Assembly (NCBI GenBank): GCA_003671025.1
Contig: QWPW01000012.1
Span: 1-64,000, forward strand
Direction: 5' to 3'
Length of the DNA stretch: 64,000 nt
Source: Planctomycetota bacterium
GTDB taxonomy: Bacteria > Planctomycetota > Phycisphaerae > Phycisphaerales > SM1A02
Each line of letters starts with the position of its first letter. The stretch's first letter is position 1. Both the position numbers and the translations under genes were made by a program. This document shows positions 1-8,923 of the stretch, in pieces. The notes below the pieces were generated by a model that saw nothing but the letters and a program-made list of their open reading frames with translations, was not told the origin of the DNA and ran no database searches.

Positions 1-948
1 TTTTTCGCTGTGTTGATGAGACGAGTTCCGTGCGAGGAGTTGTGATTGGTTCAAGCGCGCGCCACCAAACAATGGATCGTCAAAGCGAGCAAGTTTCCAA
101 TCGTTGCGTTGAGCCACCTCGGCCCAAGGATCCTCAAGCAAACTGCGGAGTTCGGGTTCCCACAACTGTTGAACCCTGATCCTACCCATCGACGATGGAA
201 GCGCCGGATCTGAGCGATGAAGGCGACCGGGATGACAGACGATTTCGATCACGCCATCACTCACGCCGCGAAATGCTCGCGCGCAATTCTGAGCCGAGAA
301 GGACGCGCCCTGTTGCGCGATGCCCCACACCGAGTCTGTCATTCGCACTGCGCTCATGAGTTGTGGATTGCGCATCACGCGCGATTGCGCTTCACGACAC
401 AGCGCGTGGAGGCAGGCGCGTCGAAGCCATGGCGTGCCAAACGGTGCAACGCCGTGACGCTCAGTACTAAGTCGCACCCAAGGAATCGCATGCTCCTGCG
501 CGAGTTCGCACGCAAGCTCGAAGAGCGCGGGAAAGCAGTGTGTGTGCTTCTCACCATCGATGTGAGAGAGCGTGAGTCCCGCGTCTTGCAGCGCGACGAT
601 TTGTCGTGACCACTCCAAGCGCACTTCGTTCAAGCGCAGCGCTCCTCGCATCCAACGTTGCGCGAATGTGGCCCAATTGCCCACGAAATTGCCTTGTTCG
701 TTGAGGAGTGATCGCACTTCATGTGTGGGCGAGAGCGGTGTACCTCGCAAGATGTTGAGGTGCGCGCCCAGAGAAACGCCCGCGATCATGCCCACGTTGG
801 CGATGTCGGGACCATTGGCCATCACGCTGGCACTAGAAATGGTGCCGTGTGCCGCGCACTCTTCCACCGCGCGACGAACTGCGGGGTGCAATCCGAGATC
901 ATCGGCATTGATGATGATCGCAAGCTGCTGATGAGCGTGTGGACTCAC
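1..948 (-). CDS. YdjC/ChbG/HpnK-family carbohydrate deacetylase (3' end cut by window edge)
   Basis: The frame starts at GTG 948 and stays open to position 1, giving 316 codons, so the C-terminus lies outside the window. The N-terminus reads IIINADDLG, the metal-binding Asp-Asp motif of YdjC/ChbG deacetylases. It is followed by GAHLNI, then SHIDGEKHTH (the usual SHIDxHxHxH-type metal motif) and IEIVCHPG near residue 240, all in family order. These enzymes remove acetyl groups from N-acetylated sugars or lipid-linked sugars; the substrate here cannot be read. The GTG start overlaps the stop of the upstream transglutaminase-like gene (GTGA), which implies translational coupling. The family is normally 250-300 residues, so little is probably missing. 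Confidence 0.85.
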   Translation of the reverse strand, partial: MSPHAHQQLAIIINADDLGLHPAVRRAVEECAAHGTISSASVMANGPDIANVGMIAGVSLGAHLNILRGTPLSPTHEVRSLLNEQGNFVGNWATFAQRWMRGALRLNEVRLEWSRQIVALQDAGLTLSHIDGEKHTHCFPALFELACELAQEHAIPWVRLSTERHGVAPFGTPWLRRACLHALCREAQSRVMRNPQLMSAVRMTDSVWGIAQQGASFSAQNCARAFRGVSDGVIEIVCHPGRLHRSDPALPSSMGRIRVQQLWEPELRSLLEDPWAEVAQRNDWKLARFDDPLFGGARLNQSQLLARNSSHQHSEK

Positions 949-2465
949 CAAAAAACCTGGCGCCCATCTTCGACGGTGAAGATGCGTTCAAGTTTCTCAG
1001 AGCCATCTTCGACGAGCCAGTACAAGCCATCACCGACGATGCCTGTGAATGCATGAGTCGATTGACTGTTCTCGATGCGGCCACACGAAGTCCATCCATC
1101 CTTCCACACAAACAATTCGTAGGCAGTGGCTGGCTTCACCGTCGTCTGCGCGAAGTGAGCGCCGGTGTCCGCATCCGCGGTGGTTGGTTTGGTGATGGAA
1201 GCAGTCAGCGTTGTCGCGTGCGTTTCTTTCGCCGCGAGCGGATGCACACCTCCATCCTTGTCGAGCACGAATGGCGCGCCAGCAGGAAGGTCGTGTTCAC
1301 CCACGTGCACCATCGGTAAGTAACAAATGTCTCGGCCCATGCCAGTGAACCGTGCGTGGTGTTCGCTCAGTCGCGTCCATTGAATCGGTCGCCAAACTCC
1401 TCCGTTGAATACGGCGAGATACGCAAAGCGCTGGTTTTCAGGCACGTTTGTGAGATCAATCGCGACATCACTCACGGGCAAGTATTGACTGGTGACGTCG
1501 CGAAAATGCGATGAGGACAACCAAGACGGAACAGTTTCGTCCTCGCGCTTAGCCAATGCGAGGCTGTCTGCTTGAATGGCGAACGTCTTGCGATACACCT
1601 TGGCGCAGCGGTTCGAAAGTCCTGCTCGTCCGCGCCCCTGCGCATCAAGCACCACTTCCCACGCGTGGTTGTTGTCGCGATCCGCCCACCATGGTGTGTA
1701 GTCGCTGGCGCACATCGCTGCCACTGAGCGCATGCCGAACGAGATCATGTTGGTGATGTCTTCGCAGCGACCAAGTTTGCGCTCACACATTTGCGCGTAG
1801 CTCTGATCAGTGGGATGAAGATAAAACAGATCGGAAAATCCAACCCATCCATGCACGGACTTGCGTGCCTGTTCGCCAAACGCGACGACGTCAGTCACGG
1901 ATGAGTTGTCGGCGACAAGCGTGGCCAGTCGCTCGCGCGCGGGAGCTCGCCACATTCCCAACGGCTCGTTGCTGCCGCGATAGGGAAGAATGAAGTCACA
2001 AAAGACTTCGAAGTGAATCGATTTCGACCAAGGCATCGTGCGCCATGTGTGCAACGCCTCGCGCAGGTGGGTGGTGAGAAAGTCCGCGGTCGCGTGCTGA
2101 AGGTCGCTGTCAAAGCGCGCCTTCTTGAAATCTGCGTTGGGATGCTTTGCTTCGATCTGGCCCAACGCGTGCTTGGCTTGGTCAAGACTCTTGTAATCAA
2201 GCGCGTCAAACGGGAGCGTGGCGCCGTCACTCGCCGTCAACGCGAATTCAGTGAACCCATGACCATCCATGTTGGCCACGATCCAGCGCGCGGCTTGATT
2301 CTCTTCTGTGTCTCCTGACTTCGAGGCCCGCGCGAGAAACTCCTCGATTTGCCCGCGATTTTGCTGCGCTTTCGTGAGCGCTGCCTCGATGCGCGTGCTC
2401 AAACCGTCGTCGTGGGATGAATGCAATGAAGTGAGCACAGTGAGTGCAAGCGCGAGGTGGTGCAT
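945..2465 (-). CDS. Transglutaminase-like superfamily protein
   Basis: A protein of about 506 residues. The centre carries a transglutaminase-like core: GRCEDITNM supplies the candidate catalytic Cys, and NNHAWEVVLD supplies the His and a following Asp in the order expected for a papain-like triad. The C-terminal 180 residues look beta-rich and are probably accessory. I chose ATG 2465; the frame is open to a TTG at 2531, but that start would overlap the preceding PilZ gene by 26 bp. There is no convincing signal peptide. Its stop overlaps the GTG of the deacetylase gene, so the two are probably co-expressed. Whether it is a peptidase, a transamidase or inactive cannot be decided from sequence. 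Confidence 0.7.
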   Translation of the reverse strand: MHHLALALTVLTSLHSSHDDGLSTRIEAALTKAQQNRGQIEEFLARASKSGDTEENQAARWIVANMDGHGFTEFALTASDGATLPFDALDYKSLDQAKHALGQIEAKHPNADFKKARFDSDLQHATADFLTTHLREALHTWRTMPWSKSIHFEVFCDFILPYRGSNEPLGMWRAPARERLATLVADNSSVTDVVAFGEQARKSVHGWVGFSDLFYLHPTDQSYAQMCERKLGRCEDITNMISFGMRSVAAMCASDYTPWWADRDNNHAWEVVLDAQGRGRAGLSNRCAKVYRKTFAIQADSLALAKREDETVPSWLSSSHFRDVTSQYLPVSDVAIDLTNVPENQRFAYLAVFNGGVWRPIQWTRLSEHHARFTGMGRDICYLPMVHVGEHDLPAGAPFVLDKDGGVHPLAAKETHATTLTASITKPTTADADTGAHFAQTTVKPATAYELFVWKDGWTSCGRIENSQSTHAFTGIVGDGLYWLVEDGSEKLERIFTVEDGRQVFW

Positions 2466-2505
2466 GGCGCGATTGTCGCCCTCCAGCGCGATCACCGCAA
2501 CGTGC

Positions 2506-2862
2506 TCAACCGTCCGTGTATCGGAGGCCAAACTCGTAGCAGTGATTCCACTTGGCCAGGACCCACACCACAGTCATGTCGAGGTGGACGTGTGTTCCTT
2601 CGGGCAAGATGCACCACGCGTGGCACACCGCTCCCACGGACACGCGCTTCTCACTCACGAGACGGAAACCGGTCAACGACGCGTCCAACACCGAGCAAGT
2701 GACTGGTTTAGGGTCGTGATCACGCCAGCTGAGCAACAGTTGCGCGGGAAATGCGGCGCGAGGAAAGCGTCGGCGCTCCCCTGTCGAACTCGTCGAACCA
2801 CTGTGGGTATCGCCCGCAACTCGACGGGAATCTTCCTCGCGCGCACCTGAATCGATGTTCAT
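2506..2862 (-). CDS. PilZ domain protein (likely c-di-GMP binding)
   Basis: A protein of 118 residues. After a polar tail of about 30 residues comes ERRRFPRAAF, which holds the RxxxR c-di-GMP motif. About 30 residues later is DASLTGFRL, the (D/N)xSxxG motif. Both halves of a PilZ binding site are therefore present, and the length suits a stand-alone PilZ domain. PilZ proteins act as c-di-GMP receptors controlling motility or surface polysaccharide. Two GGDEF-domain proteins, fliD/fliS and a polysaccharide locus occur in the same window, but a specific partner is not visible. It is the first gene of a leftward group of three. Confidence 0.8.
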   Translation of the reverse strand: MNIDSGAREEDSRRVAGDTHSGSTSSTGERRRFPRAAFPAQLLLSWRDHDPKPVTCSVLDASLTGFRLVSEKRVSVGAVCHAWCILPEGTHVHLDMTVVWVLAKWNHCYEFGLRYTDG

Positions 2863-3051
2863 GGGGTAGTTCCGAGATCGCTTCTGACCACCAAAGTCGA
2901 GTGAAGTGTTTACACCAATTCACACCTTGTTCAGGCGGAAATGCGAGCAAACCCCGCGCCTTGTGTGGTTTCAGGGGTTCACCCCATGCTTGCACTTCGA
3001 CTCTGCGTTTTGGGTCGAGTCCGTGTCAGCCTTTGTCGATAACAGGACACA

Positions 3052-4647
3052 ATGGATTACGACGCGACTTCAACCAAGCCCAGCACATCGCCCCAAGACG
3101 TGGCGAGCGAAAAGGGAGCAGTAGAGCGTCCGTCGGAGCAGCGCACTAGTGAGGTCGCTTCGTGCGTCACTGAGCAATCGTCAATACTCACCAATGATGC
3201 GGGACAGATTGATGTCGCCCAGATTCTCGCAGAGGTTGAAGCGCTTGCCTCACTTGCGGGGCGCGCCGCAGACCCTAGCGGTGATCTTGGAACAACGGCA
3301 GGACTGGGTGCGCTCGAGCGTGAGATTGAAGCACTGCTTCGTGGTGCATCAAGTTCCAGCGCGACGACTCCAATCCCTGCCGCAACGGCTCCGCGTGAAC
3401 AAGCGCTGACTGAATCAACATCAAGTGAACCATTCGTATCGATCGCTCCCGCTGCGAGCGAAAGCACCAACGATTTTCAGGAACTCATGGATGCGCTTGA
3501 TCAGCCCGTCAACCCGACGAATGAGACAGTGCATGAGATTGCGCATGAACCCGCGATCACCAAAGTCGCTGTGCCTCCGACGCAGGCGTTTGAAGAACAA
3601 TCGCTCGACCCGATGTTGCACGAGATTGATGAGTTTCTCTCTGAAAGTTTCGAAGCGCAGTTCGCACGTGCCGATGGCGATGTGGATCGTGTCCTTCACT
3701 CTGTCTTTGATCCGCGCGCACTCGCGGGGCAAGAAGATGATGTCAATCGCGCACTGATCGAGGCGTTTGGTTCATCACGCATTGATCCCGAACTGTGGGG
3801 CAACGCGGTCATCAGCAACCCATCACCCCGCTTTGACGGTGTGGTGCGCGCAATTCCGCCCGAAGTGCCACGACATGAACTCGACCGCGTGGCCAAAGAC
3901 GCTGAACTTGATGCAGTTGTCGCGAAGCCGATGGCGATGACGCCACCGCCCGTGGTGGCGCCCGCACGAAAGTTTGAGGAGATCGCCGCAGAATCGATGG
4001 CGCGAAAGCCCTCTGAGTATGCGGGCGAATCGCCGTTTGTGCCTGCGTTTCCAGTGGCTTCGACGCCTGAGCCAGACGCGCGCACGACGGTCATCCCTGC
4101 GATGGCCACGAGTACCGCCTCACTCTCGACGACGACTCCGGCCACTGATGCTGAAGCGATCAACAGTCCAACGATCGCGCTCGCGACGGTGGTCGCCAGC
4201 GTCGCTGCCAGTTCAACCACAACCATCAATGCTGCTGTTGTTGCGGCGCAAAACGACTCTGTCTCCCCAACAAGCGTGACACCGATTGTGGTCGCTTCGA
4301 AAGGACCATCGTTCGTGATGCGAATGTGGAGCGCGATCGTCGCTGCGTGTTCCCGCACCACGCGGGTTGTCGCAATGGCACCTCTGCGCGCGCTCTCGTT
4401 CCCCGTCAACATTCTTCCCGACAGCGCACGCACGTTGGTGAGTGTTGCCGCAGTCACCATGGTGTTGTGGGTTCCTGTCGCTTGGTGGTTTGCGCAGAAG
4501 GCCACGCAGCAGCCAGGTGTTGGACCAGTCGTGCTCGTGGAACGCGCGCCCACACCAGTCGTCGAAGATGGCTCGAATGGTGAGAAGACTGAAGCTGGTC
4601 ACCCCGAGAAACCTGCGGAGGCTGCCGCGCATGGCGCTGCGCATTGA
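3052..4647 (+). CDS. Hypothetical low-complexity protein with one C-terminal membrane helix
   Basis: A 531-residue protein that I do not recognise. Most of it is Ala/Ser/Thr/Pro-rich and probably disordered, with short acidic helical patches (for example around QLMDALDQP-type segments and the LHEIDEFLSESFEAQF stretch near residue 200). A single hydrophobic helix near residues 462-485 (VSVAAVTMVLWVPVAWWFA) is followed by a polar Glu-rich tail. The architecture suggests a large cytoplasmic disordered region anchored by one helix. Codon use resembles the neighbours, and the long antisense frame over its 3' half (3696-4553) looks like a shadow. It converges on lipA with a 41-bp gap filled by a decamer repeat. 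Confidence 0.6.
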   Translation: MDYDATSTKPSTSPQDVASEKGAVERPSEQRTSEVASCVTEQSSILTNDAGQIDVAQILAEVEALASLAGRAADPSGDLGTTAGLGALEREIEALLRGASSSSATTPIPAATAPREQALTESTSSEPFVSIAPAASESTNDFQELMDALDQPVNPTNETVHEIAHEPAITKVAVPPTQAFEEQSLDPMLHEIDEFLSESFEAQFARADGDVDRVLHSVFDPRALAGQEDDVNRALIEAFGSSRIDPELWGNAVISNPSPRFDGVVRAIPPEVPRHELDRVAKDAELDAVVAKPMAMTPPPVVAPARKFEEIAAESMARKPSEYAGESPFVPAFPVASTPEPDARTTVIPAMATSTASLSTTTPATDAEAINSPTIALATVVASVAASSTTTINAAVVAAQNDSVSPTSVTPIVVASKGPSFVMRMWSAIVAACSRTTRVVAMAPLRALSFPVNILPDSARTLVSVAAVTMVLWVPVAWWFAQKATQQPGVGPVVLVERAPTPVVEDGSNGEKTEAGHPEKPAEAAAHGAAH

Positions 4648-4650
4648 CAC

Positions 4651-4690
4651 AGTGTTGATCAGGTTTGATCAGTCTTGATCAGTCTTGATC
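4651..4690. repeat. Four tandem 10-bp repeats (AGTSTTGATC-like)
   Basis: Four near-identical decamers (AGTGTTGATC, AGGTTTGATC, AGTCTTGATC, AGTCTTGATC) occupy the gap between the convergent hypothetical gene (stop at 4647) and lipA (stop at 4689). Each contains TTGATC followed by A, so the palindrome TGATCA recurs every 10 bp, about one helical turn. No function is assigned; it could be a protein-binding array or replication slippage. Confidence 0.7.
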
Positions 4691-5855
4691 ACGCGCGCGC
4701 TTCGCGACCTTGTTCAATCAACGCACTCATTCCATCACGCGTCTCTTGTGCCGCGGTGGAAAGCATCGCAGCCTGTTCTTCGGCGTGATAGCTCGAGCGC
4801 ACTAGTGGTCCACTCTCACACACTTTGAATCCGCGCGTCAACGCCTCGCGACGAAACATCGCGAACTGGTCGGGATGCACCCAACGATTAATGGGCAGAT
4901 GATTGCGTGTTGGTTGCAGGTATTGGCCGATGGTGATGATGTCGGCATCCGAAGCTGCGCGCACATCGCTCAGCAACTCGAGCACTTCATCATCGTGCTC
5001 GCCGATGCCCACCATGATTCCAGTTTTAGTCACCAAGCCGCTGGCTTTGAATTGCTGCAAAACCGCGAGTGAACGCTGGTATTTTGCCTGCGGCCTCACC
5101 ACGCCATGCATGCGCCGCACCGTCTCCATGTTGTGCGCGATGATCTCTGGCCGCGCGTCGCACACTGTGGCAATCGCGCGTTCATCGCCTTGAAAATCGC
5201 CCACTAACACTTCGACAGACATCTGCGGGCACGACTCGTGCACACGTCGAATCGTCTCCGCCCAAATCTCCGCGCCGCCATCGGCGAGTTCGTCGCGATT
5301 AACGCTGGTGATCACGACGTGTTTGAGTTTCATCAGCGCCAACGATGCTGCGACACGACGTGGTTCGTCGAGATCAAGCGTTGCTGGTTTGCCAGTCTTG
5401 ACGTTGCAAAACCCACACGCGCGCGTGCAGGTGTCGCCCAGAATCATGATCGTCGCGGTGCCTCGGCTCCAACATTCGCCCATGTTGGGGCACGACGCTT
5501 CTTGACACACAGTGTGAAGACGATGCTCATCAATGATGCCTTTGAGCCGCTCATATCCCTCGCCTCCGGGAACTCGCGCGCGCAGCCAATCAGGCTTGCG
5601 TTGCACCTTGAGATGATGCGCTGCAGCATCACGGTTGTTGATCACTTGCGCGGTGAGGTCGAGCAGTGATGCACCAGTTGCGCGTTGTGTGTCACCGCCA
5701 AGAGGACGAGGATGACGCGCAACAGTGCGTGCCACCGCGTGCGCTGATGGAGCGTGCGAGGGCGCGTCGGAAGGTGCGCTAGACGGCGCAGGTGAAGGAG
5801 CGCCGAGTGCCGTTTCTGTCGGCAAAATCTCGGGCTTTGCGTGCGAGTGAGACAT
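4689..5855 (-). CDS. lipA: Lipoyl synthase LipA
   Basis: Radical-SAM enzyme that inserts two sulfurs into octanoyl groups on carrier domains, completing lipoate on 2-oxoacid dehydrogenases and GcvH. Both clusters are visible: the auxiliary-cluster cysteines in CQEASCPNMGECW (CxxxxCxxxxxC) and the radical-SAM CTRACGFCNV (CxxxCxxC). The C-terminus carries SGPLVRSSYHAE, the conserved RSSY motif whose Ser ligates the auxiliary cluster. ATG 5855 gives 388 residues. The extra length over the usual 300-320 is an Ala/Pro/Ser-rich N-terminal tail of about 60 residues. An upstream extension to 6380 is open but lies over the divergent peptidase gene, so I rejected it. The two genes share a 48-bp divergent promoter region. 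Confidence 0.95.
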   Translation of the reverse strand: MSHSHAKPEILPTETALGAPSPAPSSAPSDAPSHAPSAHAVARTVARHPRPLGGDTQRATGASLLDLTAQVINNRDAAAHHLKVQRKPDWLRARVPGGEGYERLKGIIDEHRLHTVCQEASCPNMGECWSRGTATIMILGDTCTRACGFCNVKTGKPATLDLDEPRRVAASLALMKLKHVVITSVNRDELADGGAEIWAETIRRVHESCPQMSVEVLVGDFQGDERAIATVCDARPEIIAHNMETVRRMHGVVRPQAKYQRSLAVLQQFKASGLVTKTGIMVGIGEHDDEVLELLSDVRAASDADIITIGQYLQPTRNHLPINRWVHPDQFAMFRREALTRGFKVCESGPLVRSSYHAEEQAAMLSTAAQETRDGMSALIEQGREARA

Positions 5856-5903
5856 GAAGCGGTGAGTGTAGAGCATCGCCTTGCTCGTTACTATCGCCGC
5901 TCT

Positions 5904-7190
5904 ATGCACACGAGCTCCATCGTTCATCGTCGCGCGCGATTGGCCAACGGCCTTGAGATTCAGGCGGAAGTTGATTCGCTCGCGCACACGACTGCGATCG
6001 GATTTTTCGTAAAGACTGGCGCACGCGACGAGCCCATACAACTTATGGGCGTTTCGCATTTTCTTGAGCACATGATGTTCAAGGGCAGCAGTCGCCGCGA
6101 CGCGCTGCAAGTCAATCGCGACTTCGATGAACTCGGCGCCAGCCACAACGCGTTCACCACCAGTGAGCTCACTGCGTATTACGCTCACGTGTTGCCTGAG
6201 CGCATGCACGCGACGCTGGAAATCCTCGCGGATCTGCTTCGACCTTCGCTGCGGGTTGCTGATTTCGATGAGGAAAAGGGCGTGATTCTCGAGGAAATCG
6301 CCATGTATTCCGATCAGCCTTCGTGGGTGGGTTACGAGTCGATGATGGAGCATCTCTATCTGGGACATCCATTGGCGCACCGCGTCTTAGGAACGACCGC
6401 GAGCGTCACCGATCTCACGCGCGATCAGATGGCGAGCTACTTTGAGTCGCGCTATACGCCCGACAACGCGGTGCTGGTTGCGGCGGGAAACATCGACTTC
6501 GATGCATTGGTTGCGCAAGCAACAGAATTGTGTGGACCGTGGACACCGACACAGCCGACGCGTGCGCACCCAAGTTGGATGCCTGTCGCCGCGGATGTGC
6601 AGTTGAAACTCAAAAACACAGCGCGCGCGTATCTCATGCTCGCGATGGCTGCGCCTTCGGTGCAAGATCCGCGCCGATACGCGATGAGTGTGTTGATGCA
6701 CATTCTCGGTGGCGGTGATGGATCACGATTGCACTGGGCGTTGGTCGAGACTGGTATCGCCGAAGAAGCGAGTTCCACCTACGACGGTCACGATGGCCTC
6801 GGTGACTCGACCATCTTTGCGGTGTGTGATCCCGAGAAGGTCGACGAGATTGAAGCGATTCTGCGCAGTGAACTCGCGGCGCTGCTCGACTCGCTCACTG
6901 AAGACGATCTCTTGCGCGCGCGCAGTCGAATTGCCACCGGTGCCGCTGCTGCGGGTGAACGACCAAATGGCCGCATGTTTCGCTTAGGAACGTTGTGGTG
7001 CTACGGCTCTGAGTATCTCACGCTCGAGGCCGAAGTCGAACAGATCTCCGCAGTGACGCTCGCAGATATGCGTGCGTGTTGCGAGAGTTTTCCTTTGCTG
7101 CCAACTGTTCGGGTGGTGGTGTTGCCTGAAGATGAAGCAGCAGATGATGCTGCCGATGCAAGTGAAGATGAAGTCGAGTCGCTGGGTTGA
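5904..7190 (+). CDS. M16-family (pitrilysin/processing-peptidase-like) zinc peptidase
   Basis: A 428-residue protein. SHFLEHMMFKGS holds the inverted zinc motif HxxEH, with the third ligand Glu in EEIAMYSDQP about 75 residues later, as in active M16 subunits. This is the length of a two-domain half such as the mitochondrial processing peptidase beta subunit or bacterial PqqL/YmxG-type enzymes. Family members degrade peptides or process precursors in the cytoplasm or periplasm; no signal peptide is seen. I chose ATG 5904 because MHTSSIVHRRARLANG matches the usual N-terminal strand, while a GTG at 5841 would overlap lipA. The tail ends in an acidic Asp/Ala/Glu stretch. Confidence 0.9.
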   Translation: MHTSSIVHRRARLANGLEIQAEVDSLAHTTAIGFFVKTGARDEPIQLMGVSHFLEHMMFKGSSRRDALQVNRDFDELGASHNAFTTSELTAYYAHVLPERMHATLEILADLLRPSLRVADFDEEKGVILEEIAMYSDQPSWVGYESMMEHLYLGHPLAHRVLGTTASVTDLTRDQMASYFESRYTPDNAVLVAAGNIDFDALVAQATELCGPWTPTQPTRAHPSWMPVAADVQLKLKNTARAYLMLAMAAPSVQDPRRYAMSVLMHILGGGDGSRLHWALVETGIAEEASSTYDGHDGLGDSTIFAVCDPEKVDEIEAILRSELAALLDSLTEDDLLRARSRIATGAAAAGERPNGRMFRLGTLWCYGSEYLTLEAEVEQISAVTLADMRACCESFPLLPTVRVVVLPEDEAADDAADASEDEVESLG

Positions 7191-7224
7191 TCCATCGATG
7201 CAGCCACCAGTGGCTGCGCGCGAC

Positions 7225-8736
7225 TCAACCCGCTTCTTGCTCAACTTTGAGATCGTTGTGAAACACGACGACGCGATTGCGTTCACGACGACCCGCCGCA
7301 AGAGCGAACATCGCTGCGCGCACGAGTTGGTCGGGTGTTTCGATGCATGTTCCCGCGCGCAACTCGGCGAGTGACTCGTAGATCGCCGCACCAATCGAGA
7401 CAGTCACCGGGAATCCTTTGCTGGAACTCGACTCGCTACCCACGCGATTTTCTGCACAACCACGACGGATCAATTCTCCGACACGACAAAGATCTTCGAT
7501 ATCGGTGTCGGGTACGAGCACTGCGAGCTCCGCTCCGACAAAGCGATAGAGACGAGTTGTCTTCCCCGCGACGGCGCGTCCGATGTTGAGTGCGTGCGTC
7601 ATCGCATCTTCGAGTCCGCGCATGCCGAATGATTCTTGGATGAGTTTGGCGCGATCAACGCCGATGAGCAAGATTCCGATTCCACTGCGGCGAGTGTTGT
7701 CGGTGAAGGTTTGTTCGAGATCACTTCCAAACGCGCGCGCATCGGGAATTGCGGTAAATGAAAGCGAAGCGTGATCGATGAGATCGCAGTGATCCGCGTC
7801 GGGAACTGGCTCCACCAATTTCTGCTCACGACGGATGCGGCTGGCGGTCGCGAGAATCGCGTCGACATCCACGCTGGCACCAGCTTCAAGTCCAAAGGCG
7901 CGAGAGAGTTCGGCGGCTTGATCGGCGATCTTTTTCAGGAGTAACGTCATTGGCGCGGGCCGAATATCAAACCACTCTTGTCCATCGCGACGAAGGCGAA
8001 CCAACTCTGCTTCAGGATCACGCGCGGCCAACACCGATGCTGCTGTTCCCGCAAGTTCGACAGTGCGAGCCAGTTGCAGCGCAGTGCTATCGGCATCGTG
8101 CGAACGATGATGGCAACGCACCGCGGTCACGATCGAATCCGGGAAACGCCAACGTGACACCATCTCGGCACTGATGATTGTGTGATCGGTTTCGAGCGAT
8201 CGCTGCTCGATCGCACACAACTTCCGGTGATCACCCTTGGTCAAATCAAGTGCTTGGAGATAGCGATCACCAAAGGCGCGCCACAGCGCGACTGTGCCGA
8301 GATCTTGCACTAACGCAGTAACAAACGCCTCATCGGGATCACAGCGACGGGTGATCAACGCGATCTCGCGCGCAGCGGCGGCGGAGAATAGAGAGCGACG
8401 CCAGTAGTCGAGAAAGTCAAAGCTCACTTCATCGTCGCCGCCACCGTTGATCGAACGCGACAGGCTGAATCCCAGCACAAGCGCCTTCACCGATTGCAGT
8501 CCCAAGAATGCGAGTGCTTGTTGAATCGAGCCGCAGCGACGTGAGAGCGAATAAAAACTTGAGTTGATTGTGCGCAGCACTTTGCTGGCGATCGCGGGAT
8601 CGTTCTCGATCACTGCGGCGATTTGGCTCAATGAAACTTCGGGTATCGCCGCAAGTTCCAGCACGCGCATGGCCACCGCTGGCAACGTTGGAAGATTGGG
8701 ACAAGAGAGGACTCGGTCGATGGATGCCTGCGACAT
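7225..8736 (-). CDS. HDOD domain protein with degenerate GGDEF domain
   Basis: A 503-residue protein. Residues 10-210 form an HDOD domain: LPTLPAVAMRVLELA at the start, then DPAIASKVLRTINSSFY, with the HD-like catalytic residues missing as usual for HDOD. Residues 340-495 are a GGDEF fold (GIGILLIGVDRAKLIQESFG, then VTVSIGAAIY), but the signature is RFVGAELAVL in place of GG(D/E)EF. It is therefore unlikely to make c-di-GMP and may bind GTP or act as a scaffold. HDOD proteins usually relay signals to motility, biofilm or the cell cycle. A weak AGG ribosome site lies about 6 nt before the ATG. Confidence 0.85.
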   Translation of the reverse strand: MSQASIDRVLSCPNLPTLPAVAMRVLELAAIPEVSLSQIAAVIENDPAIASKVLRTINSSFYSLSRRCGSIQQALAFLGLQSVKALVLGFSLSRSINGGGDDEVSFDFLDYWRRSLFSAAAAREIALITRRCDPDEAFVTALVQDLGTVALWRAFGDRYLQALDLTKGDHRKLCAIEQRSLETDHTIISAEMVSRWRFPDSIVTAVRCHHRSHDADSTALQLARTVELAGTAASVLAARDPEAELVRLRRDGQEWFDIRPAPMTLLLKKIADQAAELSRAFGLEAGASVDVDAILATASRIRREQKLVEPVPDADHCDLIDHASLSFTAIPDARAFGSDLEQTFTDNTRRSGIGILLIGVDRAKLIQESFGMRGLEDAMTHALNIGRAVAGKTTRLYRFVGAELAVLVPDTDIEDLCRVGELIRRGCAENRVGSESSSSKGFPVTVSIGAAIYESLAELRAGTCIETPDQLVRAAMFALAAGRRERNRVVVFHNDLKVEQEAG

Positions 8737-8923
8737 AACAACCTGCGCAATCTGGTGTCTAACGTGAACTGGGACTCGGACCTTTGGAACTTCAACTGCT
8801 CGCCATCACTCGCACGCGATGACTTCGCAAGGGAGATCGACCGCCACAAGTGCGATGTTGAGTGCCATGTTGAGGGCTTCCGAGAATCCGCCACAAGTAG
8901 GTGAAACCTGCGTGAATAACGGC

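Noticed and set aside
3696-4553. 285-residue reverse frame
   Set aside because: Antisense to the Ala/Thr-rich hypothetical gene; simple codon composition keeps it open.
5856-6380. N-terminal extension of LipA to 563 residues
   Set aside because: It lies entirely over the divergent M16 peptidase gene and adds no family sequence.
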